64,000 nucleotides of DNA from CAZKBP01 sp964551015. GTDB lineage: Bacteria; Bacteroidota; Bacteroidia; Cytophagales; Microscillaceae. The notes under the pieces were generated by a model. The model saw only the letters and a list, made by a program, of their open reading frames with translations. It made no database searches and had not been told where the DNA came from. The position numbers and the translations under genes are program-made. The stretch is taken from NCBI GenBank assembly GCA_964551015.1, contig CAZKBP010000034.1, positions 1 to 64,000 on the forward strand, read 5' to 3'. Of the stretch, positions 16,901-23,186 are shown piece by piece (the first letter of the stretch is position 1; every line of letters starts with the position of its first letter).

Positions 16901-17150
16901 ATTTACTAACGGCTTTGTAGCCAATGTAGCTAAACCGGAGCGTAGCCTGCTCGTTCTTGACCGAAATGCTGTAGTCCCCGTCAACGGTGGTGACGGTTCC
17001 ATTGGTCGTACCTTCCTCCAGAATCGTAACTCCCGCGAGTGCTTCGCCGGAGACGTTGGTCACTTTACCCGTGACCGTCCTTTGCCCGTAGCTTTTCAAG
17101 CTAGCCAGACAAAGCAGCGTGATGAGTAAAATTTGTATGCGTAACATCAT
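13902..17150 (-). CDS. SusC/RagA-family TonB-dependent outer-membrane transporter
   Basis: The protein has 1082 residues. A signal peptide spans 1-22. A carboxypeptidase-regulatory-like domain (about 24-105) begins RTVTGKVT and is followed by the SusC linker EEVVVTALGLK. The plug domain (about 115-235) contains LSGKISGVRVNR and the VDGIPI segment. The rest is a 22-strand barrel ending in aromatic LVSF, as expected for BAM insertion. It pairs with the SusD-like gene 45 bp downstream and lies 20 bp after the DASS transporter gene, so the whole set is one operon. Energised by TonB, it imports the ligand presented by SusD. The specificity cannot be read from the sequence. Confidence 0.93.
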   Translation of the reverse strand: MMLRIQILLITLLCLASLKSYGQRTVTGKVTNVSGEALAGVTILEEGTTNGTVTTVDGDYSISVKNEQATLRFSYIGYKAVSKLVGNASTLNISMEEDSELMEEVVVTALGLKSNKDQLGYANSQVEGEKLVNAGEPTLSNSLSGKISGVRVNRNSSDPGAGSYVQIRGVTTITRDNQPLIVVDGIPISNESRGNSESGGVNQESRLNDINPNDIESISVLKGAAAAALYGTQAYSGVILITTKSGEFNSKLKVTFRSTFSLDEINRKYPLQTKFGQGDNGIFDPRARDSWGDRIADRSGGPDEFDTSGEFFVDQDGNVYYPITNKNSQTIYDDSNFDQIFQNGYFWENNISLSGGTKNTSVRFSVGDIDQEGIIRNNSDYRRTTIRLNLDHVFTEDIQLKTTASYSRTNSNRIQKGANSSGLYLGLLRTPPDFDNTGYRGDYFAGPDASPIPNRHRSYREPLGADGTPTYNNPNWTINEQENEAKVNRFISSFELTVSPLEWLDLIGRVGLDYFAEQRNEFFTPGSASGAFRTGRYEQSVATNTIFNMDYIARATRQITDNFGGTLLVGFNYRSRTRAINGVTTTNFIQFVDVDDGVRDVDNALPENTESTSATFEERSNGFYSSLDLTFWDMLYLTGTIRVETASTFGESPDNVFAFPSVSLAWQFTQLGNLKSNVFSFGKLRLSYGEVGVQPGPYNTSNVFVSPSFGDQFGGDLNLSLYGNGGFVPSAERGNSSLNPERKKEFEIGTDLRFLNDRITFSATYFNNRTEDVLLDFPVANSRGYSRVYTNGAELENQGLELDLGFTVLKKENFSWNILSNYTRIRNEIIDLRGAESLGGAGLAAVDGRVVEGEPFGVLWGSRTLRDDEGNIVFDENGFPRQDELEGVIGDPNPDWQGAITSIFTYKNVSLSVLLETFQGADIYAGTKSVLFDLGRWESSANEVTATRNLVEFNGNIINIGETFRGTVADFGAGPVALTESWYNGLGGFFGNGNDELYIEDGSWTRLRELSISYTVNSDWLKNNLGVSNLQLTATGRNLIIWTNFEGNDPDTSLSGVSAFRGIDYFNNPGTRSYLFSLLVSF

Positions 17151-17170
17151 ATTAAAAAGTTTTAGGATGA

Positions 17171-18658
17171 TTATTCTTGAATAAAATTTTGGGGGAAGCT
17201 CATGGGATCGAACTCCCAGAAATAAGGAAGTAAATAGTAAATGCAGAGCGTCAGAATGAGGATAGAAATAAGATTCATCCAGATTCCTGCCTTGACCATA
17301 TCTAGCATCTTCAAGTAACCCGAGCCAAAGACCACCGCGTTAGGAGGGGTAGCCACGGGAAGCATAAAGGCACAGGAGGCGGCCATAGTAGCACCTACCA
17401 TCAAAATGTAAGGATGAATATCAATGGCCAGCGCCAAAGGAGCCAAGATGGGCAACAGCATGGCGGTAGTCGCCAAGTTAGAGGTAATCTCCGTGAGGAA
17501 ATTGACTGCTGCTACGATTACCACCAAGAGTACGATCAGGGAAGCTCCATCCAATAGTGTCATTTGACTCCCGATCCACACAGCCAAGCCCGTAGCTTTA
17601 AAAGCCTGCGCCAGTGCCAAACCGCCCCCAAAGAGAAAAAGAATGCCCCAAGGTAACTTCACGGCTTCTTCCCAAGTAATGATGGCTCGTTCTTTCTCGG
17701 GCGAAGCCGGGATCACAAACAAGACCAGGCCCGCGGTCACGGCGATAATGGTATCATCTATATCCGGAATGAATTGTTGCAGGAGGAAAGAGCGGCTGAT
17801 CCAAGCCACGGCCGTGCCAGCGAATACAATCAGAACCATCTTCTCTTCGTAGCTCATTTTGCCCAGTCGCTGGAGTTGCTTTTTGATTTCAGGCTTGCCT
17901 CCCGGGAAAGAAGAGGTTTGCAAGCTAAAAGCAAAATCGGTCAGGTATTTCCAACAAATAAACAGCAGTACCACCGAAACCGGCAGGGCAAACATAGTCC
18001 AAGTCGCGAAGCTAATCTCAACCCCGTACTGCTCCTCCAAGATACCCGCCAAAACCAAATTGGGAGGCGTACCAATCAGGGTAGCGACGCCCCCGATGGA
18101 AGCACTGTAGGCAATGGCCAGCATCAGCATTTTACCAAAAATGCTATTATCTTCCTGACTGGTTTCAGCGTTTTCTCTAAGCTGAGAAACAATGGCCATA
18201 CCGATGGGAATCATCATCACCGAAGTGGCCGTGTTAGAAATCCACATAGACAAGAAAGCCGTGGCAATCATGAAACCCAAAACGATTCGCTTCATATTCG
18301 TGCCGATGAGGGTAATGATATTGAGGGCAATGCGCTTATGCAAGTCCCAACGCTCGATGGCAATAGCTAGCAAGAAGCCTCCCACATAAAGGAAAATATA
18401 CTTATGCCCAAAAGAAGCCGTGGTTTCTGATAGGCTCAGCCCTCCCGAGAGGGGAAATAGCACGATGGGAAGCAGGGAAGTAACCGCGATCGGAATCGCC
18501 TCCGTGATCCACCACGTGGCAATCCAAAAAGTACTGGCCAATACCACGTGCCCCTCAGGACTCAGCCCCTCCAGATGGAGAAAACGGACAATGAGTAGAA
18601 ACAAAATCGGACCGAGTAATACGCCGATCGTCTTGGAATGATTATTTTGCTTTGGCAT
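17171..18658 (-). CDS. DASS/SLC13-family sodium:anion (probably dicarboxylate) symporter
   Basis: A 495-residue polytopic inner-membrane protein of the divalent anion:sodium symporter family. Both substrate/sodium loops are visible: a first SNT motif in WISNTATSVMM and a second, SNL, in TSNLATTAML, the usual degenerate form. Hairpin and transmembrane segments alternate along the whole length, and the C terminus has the MLPVATPPNAVVFGSG family signature. Known members carry succinate, malate, citrate or sulfate. Its ATG directly abuts the stop codon of the SGNH hydrolase gene upstream, and it ends 20 bp before susC-like. It is unusual in a SusCD locus, where a sugar carrier is expected, and points to an organic acid or sulfate as the final product. 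Confidence 0.9.
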   Translation of the reverse strand: MPKQNNHSKTIGVLLGPILFLLIVRFLHLEGLSPEGHVVLASTFWIATWWITEAIPIAVTSLLPIVLFPLSGGLSLSETTASFGHKYIFLYVGGFLLAIAIERWDLHKRIALNIITLIGTNMKRIVLGFMIATAFLSMWISNTATSVMMIPIGMAIVSQLRENAETSQEDNSIFGKMLMLAIAYSASIGGVATLIGTPPNLVLAGILEEQYGVEISFATWTMFALPVSVVLLFICWKYLTDFAFSLQTSSFPGGKPEIKKQLQRLGKMSYEEKMVLIVFAGTAVAWISRSFLLQQFIPDIDDTIIAVTAGLVLFVIPASPEKERAIITWEEAVKLPWGILFLFGGGLALAQAFKATGLAVWIGSQMTLLDGASLIVLLVVIVAAVNFLTEITSNLATTAMLLPILAPLALAIDIHPYILMVGATMAASCAFMLPVATPPNAVVFGSGYLKMLDMVKAGIWMNLISILILTLCIYYLLPYFWEFDPMSFPQNFIQE

Positions 18659-19417
18659 TTAGTCAGTTTGTCTTTGAATGATCTCTTGGGCTACTTTTTG
18701 GCAGAAAAGAGCATCCTCTTTGGATTGAATATTTAGATAGAGTTTTTCGCCGTTTTGATCTTGGCTAGTAATCCGGTGAGGGAGCCCCACGGGTGATTTG
18801 CCAGTCAGGACGCTATAAAACACGCAGGCACTTAAATAAGAACCCAAGGGAGAAGGATGGCTTTGGTCTTTATCATAGAGTGCTAGATCGGGGCGGAGTG
18901 ATCTGGCTCTTTGCCAAGCCAAACCCACGGGTACGATTTGGGCGTTGATCTTTTCGGCAAGCTCTGTATATTTATTAGTGATCGTGGCTTGCATGTAGGG
19001 ATCATAGGCTCTGGCCCAAGTCATGTACAAGTAGATGCGCGCTTGCTTGGCCTGAATTTCTTGGCCGAAGAGCTGCCCATAATACATCAAACTGTCTGGC
19101 TGCTCGAGTGCGCGCATGCTGTGATCTTGGAGAATGATTGCATCATAGTTTCCCTCGCGGATGAGATCCAGTGAGCTTAAATTTTTTTCGCCCTTCCAGT
19201 GTTGCCCTAAGTTGGAGCCACCACTAGTAGATTGTCGAGTTTGCAAAGAGATGTCTTGATGTTCAGCTAGGGCGGCTACCTGCTGAGGAAGATTCCAAAA
19301 ATAGGTATAACTATTTCCAATAAATAGCACTTTATTGGGAGAGGGGCTTTGCGCAGAAACTCGGAAGGAGCCAAAAAAAATAATGAAGTATAGGATTATC
19401 TGTTTCCTGTTTTTCAT
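18659..19417 (-). CDS. secreted SGNH/GDSL-type hydrolase
   Basis: A 252-residue protein with a cleavable signal peptide (1-22, ending VSAQS). Block I is FIGNSYT with nucleophile Ser36. A Gly-containing TSGGSN segment (64-69) and ILQDHS (95-100) could supply the oxyanion residues. Block V is D184-Q-S-H187, the DxxH pair of SGNH enzymes. It should be a periplasmic esterase, perhaps a deacylase. It is the first gene of the operon, and its TAA is followed at once by the ATG of the DASS transporter, so translation of the two is likely coupled. It would cleave an imported ester and hand the acid to the transporter. The substrate is inferred, not shown. Confidence 0.8.
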   Translation of the reverse strand: MKNRKQIILYFIIFFGSFRVSAQSPSPNKVLFIGNSYTYFWNLPQQVAALAEHQDISLQTRQSTSGGSNLGQHWKGEKNLSSLDLIREGNYDAIILQDHSMRALEQPDSLMYYGQLFGQEIQAKQARIYLYMTWARAYDPYMQATITNKYTELAEKINAQIVPVGLAWQRARSLRPDLALYDKDQSHPSPLGSYLSACVFYSVLTGKSPVGLPHRITSQDQNGEKLYLNIQSKEDALFCQKVAQEIIQRQTD

Positions 19418-19514
19418 TTCTATTACTTATGTTATAATTTTCATTAGTTTTATCATAATGCAATAATAAGGGATTCATTTGAATAGAGGCAAATTTTTTT
19501 ATCTAAAAATAAAA

Positions 19515-19556
19515 TTTTACAGAATTTCATACTGTTTTACACCTTTTTACACGTGT
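19515..19556. promoter_or_regulatory. phased TTTTACA repeats and ACACGTGT palindrome
   Basis: In the 148-bp gap between the divergent SGNH and HTH-like genes, the heptamer TTTTACA occurs at 19515, 19535 and 19545, that is 20 and 10 bp apart, so on the same face of the helix. The last copy overlaps the palindrome ACACGTGT (19549-19556), which ends 9 bp before the plus-strand ATG. This may be an operator for a regulator of either gene. Confidence 0.4.
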
Positions 19557-19565
19557 ATTTAGGCT

Positions 19566-20765
19566 ATGAAGCAAAATTTAAGAGAAAAGTTTATTGCCAA
19601 ACTGGAAGAAAAGTACGGAACTTGGAACAAAACCACCTCACGATTCGGGGTAACGGCTTTTGGCACGATCTCGAAGGAATTGAGTATTAGTGCCAGTCAA
19701 TTTTCTAAACTAATTTACGGCACGGCCACGGAGGGAATGTACGAGCGCTCCATCGAGAATATCAACCGCCTGCTCCAGCGAGAATCCATTCGCAAAGAGC
19801 TGGACGAGGTCCTCTTGGTCAATACCCAGCTGAAAGAAAATCTTGCCAAACAAAAGTACAAACGCACCAGTTGGAAGAAAATACTTTTTTATAGCCTTGC
19901 CTCTCTCTTGTTGGGAGCATTAGCCACGGTCTGGTGGATGCACGAACCCAAAAAGGTTGAAGAAAATACCCTAGCCCGAGAAGGCGTCCATCCCTTGTCC
20001 CTTTATTTTGATCAGGAATTCAATGCGAGTTTTAACTCTCCCTACCTAGACATCACCGAGGTACAAGATTATTGCCCCTGTAGTGCTTACGAAGGTACTT
20101 GGTCATTGAGTGAGTCGTATAAGTTACCCCTGCCCGGCTCGGGAAAACCAGGCTTGTACTATTTGGCCAAAGAGGCCGATGTACGCATGAAATGCGCAAG
20201 ATTTGACACGGTTCAGGTAGGAAAGGGAAGGGTTTTGAAAGGGTATGAATACCTCGTTAATGAAATCTGGGTGGATACCCGAATGACCCCCATTTCTCCC
20301 AAGTATTTTAATAAGGAAACCAAAACCTTTACACGAGAATTCGAGGAACTGGTGTTCGAGGATAATCCCCAGTTCAAGAAAGTAGCCACGATTCATTCCT
20401 TTTTTACCGATAAATTCGAAATTTACCCAGACTCGATTGTGCGCAAAGGCGAACCCTGTGGACGCTATGCCTCAGATGTTGACCAGAAATTAGTAGCTGA
20501 GTATGAGATTGATATTAGATATATCTTGAATAATGTCCTGGGAAATCTCACGACGACTGACTGCTCCTCCACTCCCAATCCTTTCTGTAATCCTAATGAT
20601 CTAAAAGAAAAAGAAAGCGTGATTAGCTTCCATTGTCTCTACACGATTGACACTGAGAATCTGGGCATTGGCGGAGGCTACCCCTACCAGAAAGGATACC
20701 GACTCGAGAAGCAAAGCTATGCCGATAATCTTATTTGTTATTGTGAAAGAGAAGAAGAGCAGTAA
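19566..20765 (+). CDS. membrane-anchored HTH-like protein with Cys-rich outer domain
   Basis: I do not recognise this 399-residue protein as a named family. Residues 1-70 are helical and contain FGTISKELSISASQFSKLIYG, which looks like a helix-turn-helix of the Cro/phage-repressor kind. A coiled coil (71-100) and one membrane helix (104-125, preceded by Lys/Arg) follow. The remaining 270 residues should lie in the periplasm and hold more than ten cysteines (for example YCPCSAY and a C-terminal ICYCE), suggesting disulfides. The layout is that of a one-component transmembrane regulator. It is divergent from the SusCD/esterase operon and 22 bp before a DUF5655 gene, so it might control either. 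The function is inferred from topology only. Confidence 0.7.
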   Translation: MKQNLREKFIAKLEEKYGTWNKTTSRFGVTAFGTISKELSISASQFSKLIYGTATEGMYERSIENINRLLQRESIRKELDEVLLVNTQLKENLAKQKYKRTSWKKILFYSLASLLLGALATVWWMHEPKKVEENTLAREGVHPLSLYFDQEFNASFNSPYLDITEVQDYCPCSAYEGTWSLSESYKLPLPGSGKPGLYYLAKEADVRMKCARFDTVQVGKGRVLKGYEYLVNEIWVDTRMTPISPKYFNKETKTFTREFEELVFEDNPQFKKVATIHSFFTDKFEIYPDSIVRKGEPCGRYASDVDQKLVAEYEIDIRYILNNVLGNLTTTDCSSTPNPFCNPNDLKEKESVISFHCLYTIDTENLGIGGGYPYQKGYRLEKQSYADNLICYCEREEEQ

Positions 20766-20786
20766 AATCTAAACCCCAAACAACCG

Positions 20787-21185
20787 ATGGTAATCTGCCC
20801 CAAATGCGAAAGACCGCTTCCCAAAGCCAATGCCTGGCATTACTGCGAGAAAGTAGAACTAGATAGCCTCTTCGAAGGCAGAGACCCCGAATTGATCTGG
20901 ACTTTTGATGGTATCTTGGCTGAAGTAGCCGATTGGGAAGGCGTATCCGTGAGTGCTACTAAGAATTGTGTCGTTTTTGTGAGAAATAAAACTTTTTTAG
21001 TGGTAAAGCCCATGAAAAAAGCACTGGATATAAAATTTTACTCCGCTGAACCACTTGAAGATGCCTCTCTGCACAAATCCACTCCCTGGAACCGTAAATA
21101 CGCCAATCACCTCCGCCTCAAAACTCGCAAAGAACTAGACGGGCGTTTCTTCTTGTATTTTAAGCAGTCTTACGAGATGTCTTGA
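20787..21185 (+). CDS. DUF5655-domain protein with N-terminal zinc-ribbon-like motif
   Basis: A 132-residue protein. The N terminus has CPKC and a later WHYC, giving three Cys and a His that resemble a small zinc ribbon. The rest, including FVRNKTFLVVKPMKKALDIKFY, matches DUF5655, a domain found in predicted transport- or restriction-related proteins whose biochemical role is unknown. It follows the HTH-like membrane protein by 22 bp and is probably co-transcribed with it. It has no signal peptide. Confidence 0.7.
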   Translation: MVICPKCERPLPKANAWHYCEKVELDSLFEGRDPELIWTFDGILAEVADWEGVSVSATKNCVVFVRNKTFLVVKPMKKALDIKFYSAEPLEDASLHKSTPWNRKYANHLRLKTRKELDGRFFLYFKQSYEMS

Positions 21186-21260
21186 ACTTAATACCAGCGA
21201 TTATACGCATCTGAGTGCTACGAGTGAATCTACTTTTAAAAAGAAGTCCAAAGCCAAATT

Positions 21261-21397
21261 TAATACCAATTCATCTCTATGATGTGTATGCTTAAATGGA
21301 AGTGGATTTTCCGCTGGAATACCCCGAAAGTCCTCTGTGTCTCTGTGTTTGAATAAGCCATTCAGACGTATGCACAGGGAATATAGATGGGTATAAA
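21261..21397. mobile_element. MITE-like imperfect palindrome
   Basis: Two arms of about 40 bp (21261-21299 and 21358-21397) are imperfect inverted copies of each other, with ATACC at the outer ends and AAATGG/CCATTC at the inner ends. The 58-bp middle contains CCTCTGTGTCTCTGTGTTTG, a string much like one I associate with short dispersed repeats in several bacterial phyla. There is no open frame. It sits between two convergent genes. A non-autonomous insertion element is the best reading, but copy number in the genome cannot be seen here. Confidence 0.45.
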
Positions 21398-21404
21398 ATC
21401 AAAT

Positions 21405-21436
21405 CAGAGCAGCCAAGCCTTGACCTGGCTGTTCTG
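21405..21436 (-). terminator. hairpin after SnoaL-like gene
   Basis: An 11-bp stem with one G-U type mismatch (21405-21415 with 21426-21436) lies 10 bp beyond the end of the minus-strand SnoaL-like gene and is followed on that strand by a T-rich stretch. It is a probable terminator of the SDR/SnoaL transcript. Confidence 0.6.
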
Positions 21437-21446
21437 AGTAAAAAAA

Positions 21447-21800
21447 CTAAGCGATAAACCTTTCTCTGATAATTTTGCCCTCTTCCCAATCCTGAATGGC
21501 CACTTGGATTACTTTCAAGGGACCATTATCGGCATGGTCAAAATCGAGCGACCAAGCCAAGAAGCTGCGGTTGCCTTTCACGATTTTACCCAAGGCACTA
21601 AAGTCTCTCACATTGGAGACCTTGGAGAGCAGCTCCAGACCCACCTGGCGATTTTGTTCCTTGCCCAGCACGGGCTGACCGTCCAGGTCGGTCTTTTCTA
21701 ATTTTTCGTGATAAAACTGTTCGAAGGCTTCCATAGGTTTGCCTGCTTCTACGAGGGCGATTAGTTCGTTGAGAGCGGTGGAAATTTGCTGTTCGTTCAT
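21447..21800 (-). CDS. SnoaL/NTF2-like small protein
   Basis: A 117-residue cytoplasmic protein of the NTF2/SnoaL fold. The first helix and the FEQFYHEKLEKTD segment, and the end WEEGKIIRERFIA, are typical. I start at the ATG at 21800 (MNEQQIST); a longer frame to 21908 would overlap the SDR gene and adds unrelated residues. It lies downstream of the SDR gene on the same strand, and both are divergent from an HxlR regulator. Many HxlR neighbours in Bacteroidota are such pairs, which suggests a redox or xenobiotic response. No catalytic role can be assigned. Confidence 0.75.
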   Translation of the reverse strand: MNEQQISTALNELIALVEAGKPMEAFEQFYHEKLEKTDLDGQPVLGKEQNRQVGLELLSKVSNVRDFSALGKIVKGNRSFLAWSLDFDHADNGPLKVIQVAIQDWEEGKIIRERFIA

Positions 21801-21882
21801 GATTTTAAGAATTGAATTTGTTAAAAAATGATTTGAGAATTCGTAAATGAGAATAAAATTGAATGTGGAAAGATATTCCAGT

Positions 21883-22590
21883 CTAAACCAATCTCGCACC
21901 CGCATCAACGTGCAGGATTTCGCCTGTGATGGCTCGATTTTGCATCAGGAAGAGTACAGCCTGAGCGATTTCTTCGGGTTCTACGATTCGCTTGAGAAGC
22001 ATATTTTCGGCTACTCCCCTCAGCACTTCTTCCTTGTTTTCGCCCAGTACCTGGTCCCACATGGGCGTATTCACATAGCCCGGAGAGATGGCATTAAAGC
22101 GAATCGGAGCCAACTCCAAGGCCATCACGCGAGCCAATTGCTCAGCCGCGGCTGTTCCGACGCCCGATACCCAAGCTCCCGGCACGGGGCGGTCGGTAGA
22201 CAAACCTCCGGTGAAAATAAAAGAACCACCGGGCTTCATCTTGGGAGCAGCCGCCCGGATGGCATAAACACTGCCCACAAGTCGCAGCTCGATGGGTTTG
22301 ATTTGTTCAGGAACCGTACCCTCTAGGATACTACCCAACCGCGTACTACCTGCGGCTACGAACACATGGTCAATCGCTTCAAATTGATCAAAAAAATGCT
22401 GTACCGCGGCTTCGTCTTGTATGTCCAGTGCTTGCCCCTGAGCCAAGGGAAGCCTCTCGAGAGCCGTGGCAGTGGTTTCTTCCCGAAGTCCGGTGAGACT
22501 TACTTGGGCTCCGGCCTCGAGAGCCAATTGAGCCGTAGCGAAGCCCATCCCTGAGCTTCCTCCAAGAATGATGATTTGTTGATTTTTCAT
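21883..22590 (-). CDS. short-chain dehydrogenase/reductase-family protein without the YxxxK pair
   Basis: A 235-residue Rossmann protein. The cofactor motif GGSSGMG (10-16) and the SPGYVNTPMW segment are clear SDR features. Where the catalytic Tyr and Lys (YxxxK) should be, after the FTGGLSTDRP segment, the sequence reads WVSGVGTAAAEQLAR, so both residues are absent. I recall a subgroup of SDR proteins with the same change (alanine/glycine-rich in place of YxxxK, then AVELAPIRVNAVSPG), so this is a family trait rather than a local mutation. It is divergent from the HxlR regulator (93 bp between starts) and is probably its target. It may bind NAD(P) without standard catalysis. Confidence 0.85.
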   Translation of the reverse strand: MKNQQIIILGGSSGMGFATAQLALEAGAQVSLTGLREETTATALERLPLAQGQALDIQDEAAVQHFFDQFEAIDHVFVAAGSTRLGSILEGTVPEQIKPIELRLVGSVYAIRAAAPKMKPGGSFIFTGGLSTDRPVPGAWVSGVGTAAAEQLARVMALELAPIRFNAISPGYVNTPMWDQVLGENKEEVLRGVAENMLLKRIVEPEEIAQAVLFLMQNRAITGEILHVDAGARLV

Positions 22591-22683
22591 TTTACGAAAA
22601 TTTGCTTTGATCTTGCGACAAAGGTAGATTCTAGTTACCTTGCTTACAAATCATCAAGTACCTACAATTAAGTAAGTAGCCTC

Positions 22684-23055
22684 ATGCGAAAAACGACCTC
22701 CACCAATTACGCCAATGAGCAATCCATCGTGGATAACTGCCCCATTACCAGCACCATGCAAGCCATCGGCGGGCGTTGGAAATTGGTCATTATCTGGCAT
22801 TTGAAAGGAAAACCCCTGCGTTATGGAGAATTAAAGAGAGCCATTCCTTTGATCTCGGAGAAAATGCTCATTCAGCAATTAAAAGCTCTCGTAGCAAGTG
22901 GCTGGGTAATCAAAAATGATTATCAAGAAATTCCACCCCGTACCGATTATCGGCTAAGCGAGCTTGGAAAATCTTTTGTGCCGATTTTAGAAAGTATCTA
23001 CGAATGGGGAATAGACAATAAGATCACTGAGCAAATCCAAACTGATTCTAAATAA
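22684..23055 (+). CDS. HxlR-family transcriptional regulator
   Basis: A 123-residue winged-helix regulator. The family pattern is complete: a conserved CPI with Cys19, GGRWKLVIIWHL, RYGELKRAIPLISEKML (recognition helix), QLKALVASGWV, and the wing PPRTDYRLSELG. Such regulators often sense electrophiles or oxidants through the conserved cysteine and control a divergent oxidoreductase. The divergent SDR gene starts 93 bp away, which supports local control. Confidence 0.92.
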   Translation: MRKTTSTNYANEQSIVDNCPITSTMQAIGGRWKLVIIWHLKGKPLRYGELKRAIPLISEKMLIQQLKALVASGWVIKNDYQEIPPRTDYRLSELGKSFVPILESIYEWGIDNKITEQIQTDSK

Positions 23056-23186
23056 GCAGTGCTTTCGCGGAAGAGGCTGCCTTAATATCCGAATTTCCTT
23101 TTTTTAATTATATTTACTCCAAAATTAAATTGCGTGACTCAGTGCGATTCATGTTACTTCTCACTCTGACCAGAAATTTAAATGTG

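Noticed and set aside
13902..17150. Reading the SusCD locus as a classical polysaccharide utilization locus
   Set aside because: No glycoside hydrolase, polysaccharide lyase, sulfatase, SusE/F-like protein or sugar carrier is present in the operon or its neighbours within the window.
17774..18370. Plus-strand open frame of 198 codons opposite the DASS transporter gene
   Set aside because: The transporter on the other strand has strong family motifs throughout. The plus frame is rich in Gln, Asn, His and Arg, as expected of antisense to membrane helices.
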